Positions 13,913-23,690 of a DNA stretch of 26,119 nucleotides are shown in pieces; position 1 is the first letter of the stretch; every line of letters begins with the position of its first letter. The DNA is taken from the NCBI GenBank assembly GCA_900556625.1, contig USPQ01000034.1:1-26119 (forward strand), written 5' to 3'. The position numbers were made by a program, and so were the translations under genes. The stretch is from an uncultured Bacteroides sp. (lineage in GTDB: Bacteria > Bacteroidota > Bacteroidia > Bacteroidales > Bacteroidaceae). Below the pieces are notes generated by a model that saw nothing but the letters and a program-made list of their open reading frames with translations, ran no database searches and had not been told where the DNA came from.

Positions 13913-16900
13913 ATGGAAATTAAATCCAAATTCTTATGTAGTAGAGGAGTTGCATTGGCTTTTGCCATATTGCTGGGTGGTTCACCCGGTGTATTGCTCT
14001 ATGCGAATGATTCTGTAGAAGAGAGTTTGACTGTAGCCCAGACAGGACGTACTATCAAAGGACTTGTTACAGATGTGAATGGTGAACCGCTGATTGGTTG
14101 TAATGTAGTGGTTGTAGGAAGTAATGCAGGAGTAATTACCGACATCGACGGTCGGTTTGCATTGAACGTGCCTGCGGATGCTAAGCAAATAAAGATTAGC
14201 TATATCGGTTATGTAGACCAGATTATTACTCTTCATGACCGTTCGGATTTTAAGGTTGTACTGAAAGAAGATAATAATGCATTGGATGAAGTGGTGGTTG
14301 TTGGTTACGGTACACAAAAGAAAGCTACTTTGACGGGTGCGGTAGAACAAGTAAGTAGTAAGGTTTTGGAAAGTCGTGCCATCACCAATGTTGGTGCAGC
14401 TTTACAAGGAGCTACTCCGGGTTTGGTTGTTACCCGTTCCAGCTCACGTCCGGGTAATGAAGGATTGAATTTCCAGATTCGTGGTGCGACATCTGTAAAT
14501 GGTGGGAAAGTCTTGATTATAGTAGATGGAGTCCCTACACTGAATGATGCCTCTTTCCAGAATCTGAATCCGGATGATATAGAAAGTATCAGTGTGTTGA
14601 AAGATGGTTCTGCTTCTATTTACGGTGCTAAGGCTGCCAACGGTGTGATTCTGGTAACAACGAAAAAAGGTAAGGGAAAGGTGACAGTAGACTATAATTT
14701 CAATATGCGTTTCACGACTAACGGTATCATGGCTTTCTCTCCAAGTATGGAGGAATATGCTACTATGTGGATTGAAGCGAATAAAGAACAGAAAACAAAA
14801 GACTGGTGGAACTGGACTTCTGAAGAGAATATGTTGAAAATGCAACAGGGAATCTCCGGTATTTATCATACGAATGCTAAAGACTGGGGATATGATCTCT
14901 TCATCGGAGATGCCAATCGTTTGGAGGAGATGTTTGCACGTCGTTTTTCTTATCAGCATAATTTAAGTTTATCAGGTTCTAATGAGAAAACAGATTATCG
15001 TATATCTTTAGCATATGCAGATAATCAGGCAAACTTGGCGACAGCGTATGATGGCCAAAAACAGTTGAATCTGCGTTTAAATTATGGAATCAGACTTACT
15101 GACTGGTTTAAATTGGAAACATCGGCTAGTATGATTAAGACTGACACTGAGTCACCTTCTGCCGGTATTGATACATCTTTATATGGAAACGAACCTCCGT
15201 TTTTCCCTGCTAAAAATCCCTATGGGCAGTGGTATGCCAATTTTGGTAAAGTAGGAGACCGTCAACCTGTAGCTGCAACCTCTGATGGCGGGCGTGACGA
15301 ACGCATGAACTTGACTACTCGCGTTGATGTGAAAGCCATTGTTGATATTTGGAAAGGAATCAGTTTTGAAGGTATGGCTTCATTCCAAAATGAAGAATAT
15401 CGTCGTGACCGTTATGTGATTCCTGTACAGACATATGATTGGTTTGGAAATCCTGCCGATAAAGTTGTGAGCAATACAAATCAGTCATTGATTTATCCGA
15501 CAGATGTATTGAATATTAAGGATATTCATAATCCTGCTTATTTGATGCAGGCCAATAATATGCAATATCAGTATTATTCTGCCTTACTGAAATACAAACG
15601 TACTTTTGCGAAAGTGCATAATGTTGAGGCGATGGCTGGTATCAATGCTGAAAAGTGGGTACAGAAAAAGATGGTAACAGCCCGTGAGAAGATGGAAGAT
15701 ACAGGTGTGTATGATTTGAATCTTGCTTCCGGTGCACAAGGAAATGGAGGAGGTAAGACCCACAACGGTTCTTACTCTTACATTATGAAGTTGAATTATA
15801 ATTATGCTGAAAAGTATTTGATTGAATTGATCGGACGTCGTGACGGAAATTCTAAGTTCGCAAAGGGACATAAATTTAAAAACTTTGTTTCGGTATCCGG
15901 AGGTTGGGTCTTTACGGAAGAGAACTTTTTAAAAGCTATTACTCCTGTTGTTAATTTTGGAAAATTACGTCTCAGCTACGGTAACTCCGGAAATGATGCG
16001 GGATTGGGAGATTTTGACTATTTAGTTGCTGTAACACAAGGAAGTACTGTCTTTGGTTATTCTCCTGCAGCACAGGTAAGTACTGGTTTGGGGAATAATG
16101 GCATTATCAGTCTTGATCGTACGTGGGAACGGGTAGAGCAGAAAAATGTTGGTATTGACTTGCACTTTTTCAATAGTCGCCTGACTACTTCTTTCGACTA
16201 CTTTATTAAGGATAATATCGGTATGCTGTCGGAAGTCACTTATCCCGGTGTACTGGGAGGTAAATCTCCGAAAACCAATAGTGGACATCTGAATGTAAAA
16301 GGTTGGGAATTTACTATCGGATGGCGTGATCAGATTAAAGACTTCTCTTATTATGCTAATTTCAATATCGGAGATACTAAAAGCAAATTGGAAGAACTGA
16401 CCGGAGCAGACGGATATGGAGCAGGAGTGAATAAGACTGTCAATGGTTATCCTTTGAATGCATTCTTCCTTTATCGTACAGATGGATACTTTAAGGATCA
16501 AGCGGAAGTAGACCGTTATTATGCGTTGTATGCCGATCAGGTAGGAGCACTAAATAATGTAGGAAAGGGAACGGTTGCCGAACTTCGTCCCGGTGATACT
16601 AAACGTCTTGACTTGAACGGTGATTATAAGATTACTGATCTTGGTAATGCCGATAGCGACCTTCAGTATATTGGAGATGCCAATCCGCATTTTGTATATG
16701 GTCTTACAGTTGGCGCATCGTGGAAAGGTATTGATGTCAGCGCAATGTTTCAGGGAGTTGCCAAACAATATATTATGCGTAATGACTGGATGGCTTATCC
16801 TTTCCGTACAATCTATACAAACCAGAATCCGACTTTTCTCGGACAAACTTGGACGGAAGATCATAAAGATGCCAGATATCCGCGTCTGACAAATAATACA

Positions 16901-17173
16901 AACCGCTCTGCCTGGAATTACCAGAATAACGACTTCATGTTGCAGAATAGTCGTTATATCCGTCTGAAGACATTGGTGGTAGGATACACATTGCCACAGA
17001 TATGGACACGTAAAGTGAAATTGGAGAAAGTCCGTCTTTATTTCTCAGGTAACGACCTTTGGGAGGCTACTAGTATTCGTGACGGTTTTGACCCGGAAAT
17101 GGGTTCCGCTTCCAATACGAGCGGATATCCTTTTGCCCGTACTTGGTCATTCGGACTTAATGTTACTTTATAA
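13913..17173 (+). CDS. susC-like: SusC-like TonB-dependent outer-membrane transporter
   Basis: The 1086-residue protein imports oligosaccharides across the outer membrane using TonB energy. A signal peptide (about 1-31) is followed by a carboxypeptidase-regulatory-like domain (IKGLVTDVNGEPLIGCNVVV, about 47-120), a TonB-box region (NALDEVVVVGYGTQKKA near 122-138), a plug (VLIIVDGVP, ISVLKDGSASIYGAKAANGVILVTTKKG near 198-258) and the long beta-barrel, ending RTWSFGLNVTL. The usual N-terminal STN signalling domain of sigma/anti-sigma-coupled receptors is absent. susD follows after 24 bp, the hallmark pair of a PUL. The length is typical of the family and no frame damage is visible. Confidence 0.96.
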   Translation: MEIKSKFLCSRGVALAFAILLGGSPGVLLYANDSVEESLTVAQTGRTIKGLVTDVNGEPLIGCNVVVVGSNAGVITDIDGRFALNVPADAKQIKISYIGYVDQIITLHDRSDFKVVLKEDNNALDEVVVVGYGTQKKATLTGAVEQVSSKVLESRAITNVGAALQGATPGLVVTRSSSRPGNEGLNFQIRGATSVNGGKVLIIVDGVPTLNDASFQNLNPDDIESISVLKDGSASIYGAKAANGVILVTTKKGKGKVTVDYNFNMRFTTNGIMAFSPSMEEYATMWIEANKEQKTKDWWNWTSEENMLKMQQGISGIYHTNAKDWGYDLFIGDANRLEEMFARRFSYQHNLSLSGSNEKTDYRISLAYADNQANLATAYDGQKQLNLRLNYGIRLTDWFKLETSASMIKTDTESPSAGIDTSLYGNEPPFFPAKNPYGQWYANFGKVGDRQPVAATSDGGRDERMNLTTRVDVKAIVDIWKGISFEGMASFQNEEYRRDRYVIPVQTYDWFGNPADKVVSNTNQSLIYPTDVLNIKDIHNPAYLMQANNMQYQYYSALLKYKRTFAKVHNVEAMAGINAEKWVQKKMVTAREKMEDTGVYDLNLASGAQGNGGGKTHNGSYSYIMKLNYNYAEKYLIELIGRRDGNSKFAKGHKFKNFVSVSGGWVFTEENFLKAITPVVNFGKLRLSYGNSGNDAGLGDFDYLVAVTQGSTVFGYSPAAQVSTGLGNNGIISLDRTWERVEQKNVGIDLHFFNSRLTTSFDYFIKDNIGMLSEVTYPGVLGGKSPKTNSGHLNVKGWEFTIGWRDQIKDFSYYANFNIGDTKSKLEELTGADGYGAGVNKTVNGYPLNAFFLYRTDGYFKDQAEVDRYYALYADQVGALNNVGKGTVAELRPGDTKRLDLNGDYKITDLGNADSDLQYIGDANPHFVYGLTVGASWKGIDVSAMFQGVAKQYIMRNDWMAYPFRTIYTNQNPTFLGQTWTEDHKDARYPRLTNNTNRSAWNYQNNDFMLQNSRYIRLKTLVVGYTLPQIWTRKVKLEKVRLYFSGNDLWEATSIRDGFDPEMGSASNTSGYPFARTWSFGLNVTL

Positions 17174-17197
17174 TCAACCTAAGATATAGACTATTGT

Positions 17198-18955
17198 ATG
17201 AAAAAGATAACTTATATATTGGCTTGTGCTTGCATGATGGGATTAACTTCTTGTGCAGATACATTCCTTGATTTAGAACCGTTGGATTCAAGAACTGATG
17301 CGGTCTATTTTAAAAAACCGGAACATTTCCGTGAGTTTGCAAATGGATTTTACGGACAGCTGCTTGGCTGGCGCTCGGGTATAATGGAACACATGGACCT
17401 GCAGTCTGATTTAGTAAACAGCCGTAATGGAAACCAAGCTTATTTGGGATATGGTACATTGACCCTCGGTTATGATGATGCCCGTTGGGACCATTATAAT
17501 AACATACGTACTTGTAACATATTGCTTCAACGTGGGGAAACGTATAGTGGTAACCAGAGTGAAATTGATCCCTATCTTGGCGAAGCGTATTTCTTTCGTG
17601 CTTATAACTATTTTTACCTGTTGAAATATTTTGGAGGCGTGCCTATTATTACAGTTCCTCTCGATACGGATTCACCGGAATTGCAAAAACCGCGTAACAG
17701 CCGTTATGAGGTAGCGGACCTGATACTTAGTGACCTTCAAAATGCTATCAGCAGATTACCAAAAGAGCAGAACATTGCTACCTCGGATAAAGGACATATA
17801 AGTGAGCAAGGGGCAAAAGCATTTAAGGCTCGTGTGTTGCTGTATGAAGCTACTTGGCGCAAATACAATAAAACATCTACCGATTATGAAGGCTCTGCAG
17901 GTCCGAAAAGTGATCAGGTAAATGAGTTTTTGGAGGAGTCAATATCTCTTTCTAAAGATGTATTGGATGATGAGGTTTTTAGAATTTGGAACCATAATAA
18001 CGAACTTGATAATTTGAGCAGTCGTTATCTTTTCTGTTTGGAAGATGGAAGTCAGACAGGAGGTTATGGAAAAGATAGCAATAAAGAGTTTATTATTTAC
18101 TCTGTTTTTGACCGTGTTCTGAATGCAGGTGCATTTTCCTTGAATAATGAAATGAATTATATTTATCCTACCCGTAAGTTTATTGATATGTTTGTGTGCA
18201 CCAACGGAATGCCGACAACTAATAATGAACAGTTTAAAGGATATCAGAATGTTACAGATGAGTATCAGAATCGTGATTATCGCCTGATGGCATATGTAGG
18301 AGGTCCGGCCGAATCTATTGGTAGCACTTCAGGGTATGGTGACCAGAAGTTCCGTAACCCTATTGTGGGTGATAAAAAAGAATCAGCCAATTATCCGGTA
18401 CTGCGCTTGGCGGAAGTCTGCTTGAATTATGCGGAAGCTATAATGGAACGTTATGGTGAAATAACGGATGCCCAACTAGGGATATCAATCAATAAGTTGC
18501 GTGATCGTGCCGGAGTGGCTCATCTTACCAATGCATTGGTAGAGAAGATTAAAAAACAACTTAATTCAGAAAAGGAGCTTTCAGAGATTATGTTGGACGA
18601 GATTCGTCGTGAACGTACTGTAGAGCTTTATATGGAAGGTTTCCGGTATGATGATTTGAAACGTTGGGGAATCTTGGAAGAAACGTTGAACCAGTCCCGT
18701 TTGGGAAGAGTAGTCGGAGAAGCAGGATATAGCACTCCGTTTAAAGATGCATCTGGAAATCCAACTTCGAAGTACGATGCTAAATCGTATGTTTATGGTG
18801 AGGAAACAGTAATAACAGGAGATGGAAAAGAACATGCTTGTGTTGTGATTTCTCCTAAGGCTAATAGTACTGTACGTAAAGCACATTACCTTTGGCCGAT
18901 ACCTCAACACCAGATTAATCTGAATCCGAATTTGAAACAGAATCCGGGATATTAA
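17198..18955 (+). CDS. susD-like: SusD-like surface glycan-binding lipoprotein
   Basis: The 585-residue lipoprotein (MKKITYILACACMMGLTSC, lipobox LTSC) forms the lid over the SusC transporter. Family signatures are the N-terminal FLDLEPLDSRTDAVYF, the helical YFFRAYNYFYLLKYFGGVP near 131-149, LRLAEVCLNYAEA near 402 and the conserved EIRRERTVELYMEGFRYDD near 468-486. It ends with a family-like HQINLNPNLKQNPGY. Spacing of 24 bp from susC and 41 bp to the next gene fits one operon. Ligand specificity cannot be inferred from the sequence. Confidence 0.95.
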   Translation: MKKITYILACACMMGLTSCADTFLDLEPLDSRTDAVYFKKPEHFREFANGFYGQLLGWRSGIMEHMDLQSDLVNSRNGNQAYLGYGTLTLGYDDARWDHYNNIRTCNILLQRGETYSGNQSEIDPYLGEAYFFRAYNYFYLLKYFGGVPIITVPLDTDSPELQKPRNSRYEVADLILSDLQNAISRLPKEQNIATSDKGHISEQGAKAFKARVLLYEATWRKYNKTSTDYEGSAGPKSDQVNEFLEESISLSKDVLDDEVFRIWNHNNELDNLSSRYLFCLEDGSQTGGYGKDSNKEFIIYSVFDRVLNAGAFSLNNEMNYIYPTRKFIDMFVCTNGMPTTNNEQFKGYQNVTDEYQNRDYRLMAYVGGPAESIGSTSGYGDQKFRNPIVGDKKESANYPVLRLAEVCLNYAEAIMERYGEITDAQLGISINKLRDRAGVAHLTNALVEKIKKQLNSEKELSEIMLDEIRRERTVELYMEGFRYDDLKRWGILEETLNQSRLGRVVGEAGYSTPFKDASGNPTSKYDAKSYVYGEETVITGDGKEHACVVISPKANSTVRKAHYLWPIPQHQINLNPNLKQNPGY

Positions 18956-18996
18956 TTAGCCGAGATCTAATAATCTATTAATTAAAAATAGGATAT

Positions 18997-20199
18997 ATGA
19001 AACATTTATTGAGAAATATGATTGGAATATTTGCGGTAACATTGTTTGTGTTGCTGTTCTATGCTTGCGAACAAGATCCGCAGATAAAAAAATATGAATA
19101 TCCGATGCCGGAAGTATCCGGAATGTCACCGAATATCGGATATGTTTCTTCACAAGTAGTTATTACCGGAACAAATTTCGGTGATCGTACGGAACCTGTG
19201 AAAGTTTTTTTCGGAAGTGTACTAGCGACGAAAGTATTGATGTGTAAAAATAATCGCATTGTAGTGGAAGTGCCGGACGGAGCTGCAAGCGGTGACGTAA
19301 CAATGCAAATCTGGACGAATGATGTGGGTGTAATAGGTCAATACAAAGTGTTGCCTACACCATACGTGCACTCCGTTGTCTCTGATAATCCTTTGGGAAC
19401 AGGAGTAGCGGAAGAGGATGATGTAGTAACGATTACCGGTGAAAATTTCGGAACGGATGTTAATGACATTGAAGTTAGTTTTAACGGGACATCAGCTAAG
19501 GAAATACGATTGGTGGATGAGTCTACCATCGAAGCTGTCACCCCCAGAAATTGGGTTTCCGGTAATGTGGTTATTACAATTCGCGGATATGCTATGACAG
19601 GAAATGCATTGTTTAATCCTAATGCAAAAGGTGACGTGACTTCTGTTTATCTGAAAAACTATAAACAGCCGTTTGCTAAAGCGAGTGAAGAAAGTTGGAA
19701 GAATGGTGAATGGTGGACACCTGCCGATTGGATACAGAATGCGGTGTCTTTTAACGCAGATGGTAGTACGACTGTTTCCGGAATGCAATATAAGGCGGCG
19801 GAAGGATATACGCTGGCCTTCCAACACGGCTGGAATAAGAAGCAATATGCTAACGGTAAGATGTACCAACAAGTTAAATTACGTCCGGGGACGTACAGAT
19901 TGGAAGTGACGTATGCCTATACGAAAGTACTCGACGGAAATTTTGTGGCAGCATTTATTGTAAAAGGAACGGAAGAAAATGATATCCCGGATACTGATCA
20001 GGTTGCAACTTTGGATGGCACGAAAGGTGTGTATGCTTCATATAAGACTTCAACAGTTGATGGTGCTTCAGGGCAACTCGTGACTGCTTCGTTCAATTTG
20101 GAGGAAGAGACTGATGTGCTGATCGGCTTCCTTACTACAATGAATAGTGGTGCTAATTCTTATTTCAAAATAACAGAAGTGAAGTTGGTTCTTGAGTAA
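18997..20199 (+). CDS. TIG-domain surface glycan-binding lipoprotein (SusE/F position), DUF5013-like C-terminus
   Basis: The 400-residue lipoprotein (lipobox LFYAC, mature CEQDPQ) carries two IPT/TIG immunoglobulin-like domains, about 36-113 (VSGMSPNIGYVSSQVVITGTNF) and 115-207 (DDVVTITGENFGTDVNDIEV). The C-terminal domain, about 215-400, has KQPFAK, TPADWI, a QHGW stretch, NGKMYQQVKLRPGTYRLEV and a final ITEVKLVLE strand. That C-terminal layout resembles DUF5013-type domains of Bacteroidetes surface lipoproteins, which are generally taken as glycan-binding. The next gene, 20 bp on, shares the same C-terminal domain, so they look like duplicated and diverged binding proteins. It probably holds the glycan at the surface for SusCD; this role rests on position and architecture. 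Confidence 0.82.
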   Translation: MKHLLRNMIGIFAVTLFVLLFYACEQDPQIKKYEYPMPEVSGMSPNIGYVSSQVVITGTNFGDRTEPVKVFFGSVLATKVLMCKNNRIVVEVPDGAASGDVTMQIWTNDVGVIGQYKVLPTPYVHSVVSDNPLGTGVAEEDDVVTITGENFGTDVNDIEVSFNGTSAKEIRLVDESTIEAVTPRNWVSGNVVITIRGYAMTGNALFNPNAKGDVTSVYLKNYKQPFAKASEESWKNGEWWTPADWIQNAVSFNADGSTTVSGMQYKAAEGYTLAFQHGWNKKQYANGKMYQQVKLRPGTYRLEVTYAYTKVLDGNFVAAFIVKGTEENDIPDTDQVATLDGTKGVYASYKTSTVDGASGQLVTASFNLEEETDVLIGFLTTMNSGANSYFKITEVKLVLE

Positions 20200-20219
20200 A
20201 AATATAAAAAGCAACAAGT

Positions 20220-22274
20220 ATGAAGAAGATATATAATTATATACTGCCGGTTTTGTTTACGGTATTTGCTGCATCGTGCGACGGGGATGATGAAGAAGTC
20301 ATCCGTATGCAGAATCAGGATCCTGTCGTGACGGTGACATCCGTTTCGGATGCAGTTGGTTACGTGGGAAATGAATTTACTATTTACGGGACAAATTTTG
20401 GTATAATCGCAAATGATGTGGAGGTATTTGTCGGCAATACGAAATTGCAACTCATCTCTTGTGAAGATGAAGAACTGACCGTAAGAGTTCCGGAGGGTAC
20501 CACTGCCGGGCGTATCTCCGTAGTAGTTTACGGGCAACGTGTAGATACGCAATTGATGTACGACGTACTCGGGGTTCCGGGTATTAGGACGGTGATTCCT
20601 TCGTATGGTTTTGTCGGCGATGAGATTAAATTTAATGGTCACGATTTAGGAGTTCCTTCAGCTCATTATAAAGTACTGTTTAGTGGAAAAGAGGAAAGTG
20701 CTACATTTATGGCGGAACCGGAAATGGAAAGTTTCTCTGTGAAAGTGCCGGAAGGTGCGCAAAGTGGGGAGATTAAACTTAATATTACAGACAAGCCGGT
20801 CAATGTGCCCGTCGCATTTACTGTTCTTAAGCATGCCGCATTGGATGCTGTAAAAGGAGAGGCTGCAGGATATGCCACCGGAATGGCTTCCGTCAGCGGA
20901 ACAAATCTCAATCAGGCGGTGCTGGATGAAACGGTAGTGTTGCAACCAGTGAAAGCATTCTTCACTCCTAAAGCCGGAGGAGATGCTGTGGAAGCCGAAG
21001 TGAAAACACAAGAAGATGAACTGTTGGATATACAGATACCTGCCACACTTGCGCCGGGAGATTATACGATTTCTGTAACTACTCCTTTCGAGAAGATAGA
21101 AAAGACTTTAGACTTTGAGATTCTTCCGAATCCGGTGCTGACAAGTATTGAGCCATTGAAAGGATACGTAGGTGCAACGGTGACCGTTGTTGCCGAAAAT
21201 CTTGGAACGATTGCCAAAGAAGATATTCAGATGATGTTCGGTGAAACTCCGGCTACTGATATAACAATAGTGGATGAAAGCACCTTTACGGTTAAGGTTC
21301 CTTCATTGACAACGTTTGGTGAGATTCCTTTGTCAATGACTATTCATGGAGTTGAAATGAATATGGGAGGCTATGCGGCGTTTGAAATATTGGCGTCGCC
21401 CGTAATCACTTCCGTTGAGACTGATAATAAGTTCAGTTCAAAAGCTGTTCAAGTAGGTAATACTGTTACTATCAAAGGAACAGGCTTCCGGAATAGTACA
21501 ATCTCCAGTGCCACGTTCGGAGGACAAGATTTGAACTATACAGTAGTAAGTGATACGGAAATTACTGCTAGCGTCTCTGAGCAATGTGCTGAAGGAGAAG
21601 ATGTGATAACATTCAAGTTTGATGATGTTGTGGTGGATGTGGTGAGCAGCGATAAGCTGAATATGTTGAAAGCGGGAAGTGATATTTCGGATTATATATT
21701 AACCAATGTGAAACAGCCGTTCGAATCCAAAGAAGGAAAGACGAGCGGACATTGCACACCTGTAGGTTGGAAATTTAACTATGGTGCTGGCAATGATGGT
21801 TTCTGCCATAATGAATCTGAAATTGAAATGCCTGGTGAAGGGTTGTATATGAATGATCAAGGGGGATTATTGGTAATCCAAAGCGGATGGGAAGTCCGAT
21901 CCAAAAAAATGAATGGAAAGATGTTCCAGATCTTTAATATACCTCAGGGCATTTATGATGTAGTGATTGATGTGGCAGAACTTGCCACAAGCGGAGGCGG
22001 TCGAAAGAAAGCTGGTTTGTTTATCTCTAAAGGAGGGGAGGAGCAAACTCCTAATATGGATGCAAGTGGAAATTGGACAGAAAATACAAACTTACTTAAA
22101 TCGGTTGATTTTTATAAACTAGGAGAAACTTATAATGAAAATTACAAAGACCGACGTTTCGTTATTGAAAATCTTACTATAGATTATGAGGGTGAAACGA
22201 CCCTAGGATTTGCTGTTCATTTTGATAGTAATAGAGCACTAAAAATATCGTCTATCAAAGTTCTGTTGAAATAA
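20220..22274 (+). CDS. Long multi-TIG surface glycan-binding lipoprotein, DUF5013-like C-terminus
   Basis: The 684-residue lipoprotein (lipobox FAASC) has a mature start CDGDDEE; an acidic run just after the cysteine is typical of Bacteroidetes surface-export signals. About five consecutive TIG-like domains start near residues 33, 118, 205, 303 and 393 (VTVTSVSDAVGYVGNEFTI; VLTSIEPLKGYVGATVTVV; VITSVETDNKF). The C-terminal domain (about 490-684) parallels that of the preceding gene: NVKQPFES, TPVGWK, QSGWEV, NGKMFQIFNIPQGIYDVVI and a final ISSIKVLLK. The longer TIG stalk would place the binding domain farther from the membrane. It is the last binding gene before the enzymes, from which it is separated by a strong hairpin. 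Confidence 0.82.
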   Translation: MKKIYNYILPVLFTVFAASCDGDDEEVIRMQNQDPVVTVTSVSDAVGYVGNEFTIYGTNFGIIANDVEVFVGNTKLQLISCEDEELTVRVPEGTTAGRISVVVYGQRVDTQLMYDVLGVPGIRTVIPSYGFVGDEIKFNGHDLGVPSAHYKVLFSGKEESATFMAEPEMESFSVKVPEGAQSGEIKLNITDKPVNVPVAFTVLKHAALDAVKGEAAGYATGMASVSGTNLNQAVLDETVVLQPVKAFFTPKAGGDAVEAEVKTQEDELLDIQIPATLAPGDYTISVTTPFEKIEKTLDFEILPNPVLTSIEPLKGYVGATVTVVAENLGTIAKEDIQMMFGETPATDITIVDESTFTVKVPSLTTFGEIPLSMTIHGVEMNMGGYAAFEILASPVITSVETDNKFSSKAVQVGNTVTIKGTGFRNSTISSATFGGQDLNYTVVSDTEITASVSEQCAEGEDVITFKFDDVVVDVVSSDKLNMLKAGSDISDYILTNVKQPFESKEGKTSGHCTPVGWKFNYGAGNDGFCHNESEIEMPGEGLYMNDQGGLLVIQSGWEVRSKKMNGKMFQIFNIPQGIYDVVIDVAELATSGGGRKKAGLFISKGGEEQTPNMDASGNWTENTNLLKSVDFYKLGETYNENYKDRRFVIENLTIDYEGETTLGFAVHFDSNRALKISSIKVLLK

Positions 22275-22284
22275 TCAATTACCA

Positions 22285-22317
22285 AAGTAATGCAGTCTTA
22301 TAATGATTGCATTACTT
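22285..22317 (+). promoter_or_regulatory. Strong intercistronic hairpin between binding-protein and enzyme genes
   Basis: AAGTAATGCA pairs perfectly with TGCATTACTT, and the stem extends by three more pairs including one G-U, giving 13 bp around a 7-nt AT-rich loop. No T-run follows, so it looks like an mRNA processing or stability element, or a partial attenuator, rather than a full terminator. It covers a possible TTG start of the next gene. Confidence 0.7.
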
Positions 22318-22333
22318 GCACCGAATCTTTAAA

Positions 22334-23659
22334 ATGAAAATTATTATGAGAAAAATATGTTGTATAGCAGCCGCATTCGTCCTCTTCTCCTTCGCAGGAT
22401 GCGGTGATGGCGTTGATTTGCCGAGTTTAGGTGTAGAAACCGATTTGAATAAAATTATTCTGCCCGACAATAATGTCAATCTTGTTCAGGTTGAATTGAA
22501 AGACAACTCAGTACCTATGGAAAAGGTTGGTATACATTCTGAAGAAGATTTTGCCCGTATTCGTGAGAAAAAAGATGTGGAAGAGCCGTGGATCACGGGT
22601 TATCAGATGTTGAAAGAGAGTTCTTTCTCTCAGAAAAATACGGATACATATCCGGTTGAGTATATTGTGCGTGGAGCGGCAGTGACTATAAATGGGGCAA
22701 CGGTAGGGGAAAACTATATCAATGCAGCACGTGGAGCGTCAATAGCTTACCAGCAGGCATTGCGTTGGAAGATAGAAAATGATGATGAATATGCCGCTAA
22801 GGCTGTTGAAAACTTGAATAAATGGGTACAGACCTGTGTTGGAGTTACTGGCAACTCTAATGTTTCTTTGGCTGCAGGGCTTTATGGTTATGAGTTCGCC
22901 ATTGCCGGTCAATTATTGCGGGAATATAAAGGTTGGGATCCCGAAGATTTTCTGGCTTTTCAACAGTGGTTATTAAAAGTATTCTATCCGGCCAATAAGG
23001 ATTTCCTGGTGCGTCATCATGATACTAACCACTTGCATTATTGGGCAAACTGGGGATTGTGCAACATTGCTTCTACAATCGCTATTGGCATTGTCACCGA
23101 TAGGCGTGATATTTATAATGAAGGTATTGAACATTTCCAGTCGGGAGTGACAAACGGACGTTTGCGTCGTGCTATCTATTACGACTATTCACCCGAATAC
23201 AATTTTGCACAATGGCAGGAAAGTGGACGTGATCAGGGCCATACGTTAATGTGTGTCGGTTTGGTTGGTGTTATTTGCCAGTTAGCATGGAGTCAGGGAG
23301 ATGATTTCTTTGCGTATGATGATAATCTTTTCTTGCGGGGATGTGAGTATGCTGCATGTTGCAACTATACAGAGGAGACCGTGCCTTTCACTACTTATAT
23401 ATGGCAAAAACACAATCAGTGGAATGGTATTTCTCCGGAAGAACAGACAGTTGTAGGAGGTGGAAAGTGGATGAAACGTGCTATTTGGGCATTGCCGTAT
23501 TATCATTATAAGAGTATCAAAAATATGTCGGATGAAAAACTGAAATATACTAAAATCGCTACGGAATATGTGGGTGTAGAAGGTGGCGGTGGATATTATG
23601 ATCCCAATTCCGGCGGTTACGATGTATTAGGATTCGGTACATTGATGTTTGCAAGATAA
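22334..23659 (+). CDS. Alginate-lyase-superfamily polysaccharide lyase lipoprotein (PL38-like)
   Basis: About 441 residues, with a lipoprotein signal (CIAAAFVLFSFAGC, mature CGDGVDLP). The body is alpha-helical, consistent with the (alpha/alpha) toroid of alginate-lyase-type enzymes. Likely catalytic motifs are NHLHYWANWGLCN near 231-243 (Asn/His pair) and QESGRDQGH near 294-302 (Arg/His), which are conserved in the alginate lyase/PL38-type group and serve in beta-elimination at uronic acids. Substrate may be a glucuronan-, alginate- or other uronate-containing chain; the family call rests on motif recall. The ATG at 22334 is chosen over an upstream TTG lying in the hairpin; ATG 22346 (MRKICC) is equally possible. 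The next gene starts 31 bp after the stop. Confidence 0.78.
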   Translation: MKIIMRKICCIAAAFVLFSFAGCGDGVDLPSLGVETDLNKIILPDNNVNLVQVELKDNSVPMEKVGIHSEEDFARIREKKDVEEPWITGYQMLKESSFSQKNTDTYPVEYIVRGAAVTINGATVGENYINAARGASIAYQQALRWKIENDDEYAAKAVENLNKWVQTCVGVTGNSNVSLAAGLYGYEFAIAGQLLREYKGWDPEDFLAFQQWLLKVFYPANKDFLVRHHDTNHLHYWANWGLCNIASTIAIGIVTDRRDIYNEGIEHFQSGVTNGRLRRAIYYDYSPEYNFAQWQESGRDQGHTLMCVGLVGVICQLAWSQGDDFFAYDDNLFLRGCEYAACCNYTEETVPFTTYIWQKHNQWNGISPEEQTVVGGGKWMKRAIWALPYYHYKSIKNMSDEKLKYTKIATEYVGVEGGGGYYDPNSGGYDVLGFGTLMFAR

Positions 23660-23690
23660 AAGCAGAATGTGTTTAATGAATTTATTTAAT

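Noticed and set aside
13827..14018. Short + strand frame overlapping the sigma end and susC start
   Set aside because: It overlaps two strong genes in another frame and has no recognisable features.
22307..22333. TTG start for the lyase lipoprotein
   Set aside because: It lies in the 3' arm of a strong hairpin and would displace the signal peptide from the N-terminus; ATG 22334 or 22346 fits better.
23649..23690. Upstream TTG/ATG starts for the GH28-like gene
   Set aside because: They overlap the preceding gene or its stop region and add a non-signal extension; ATG 23691 opens a standard signal peptide.
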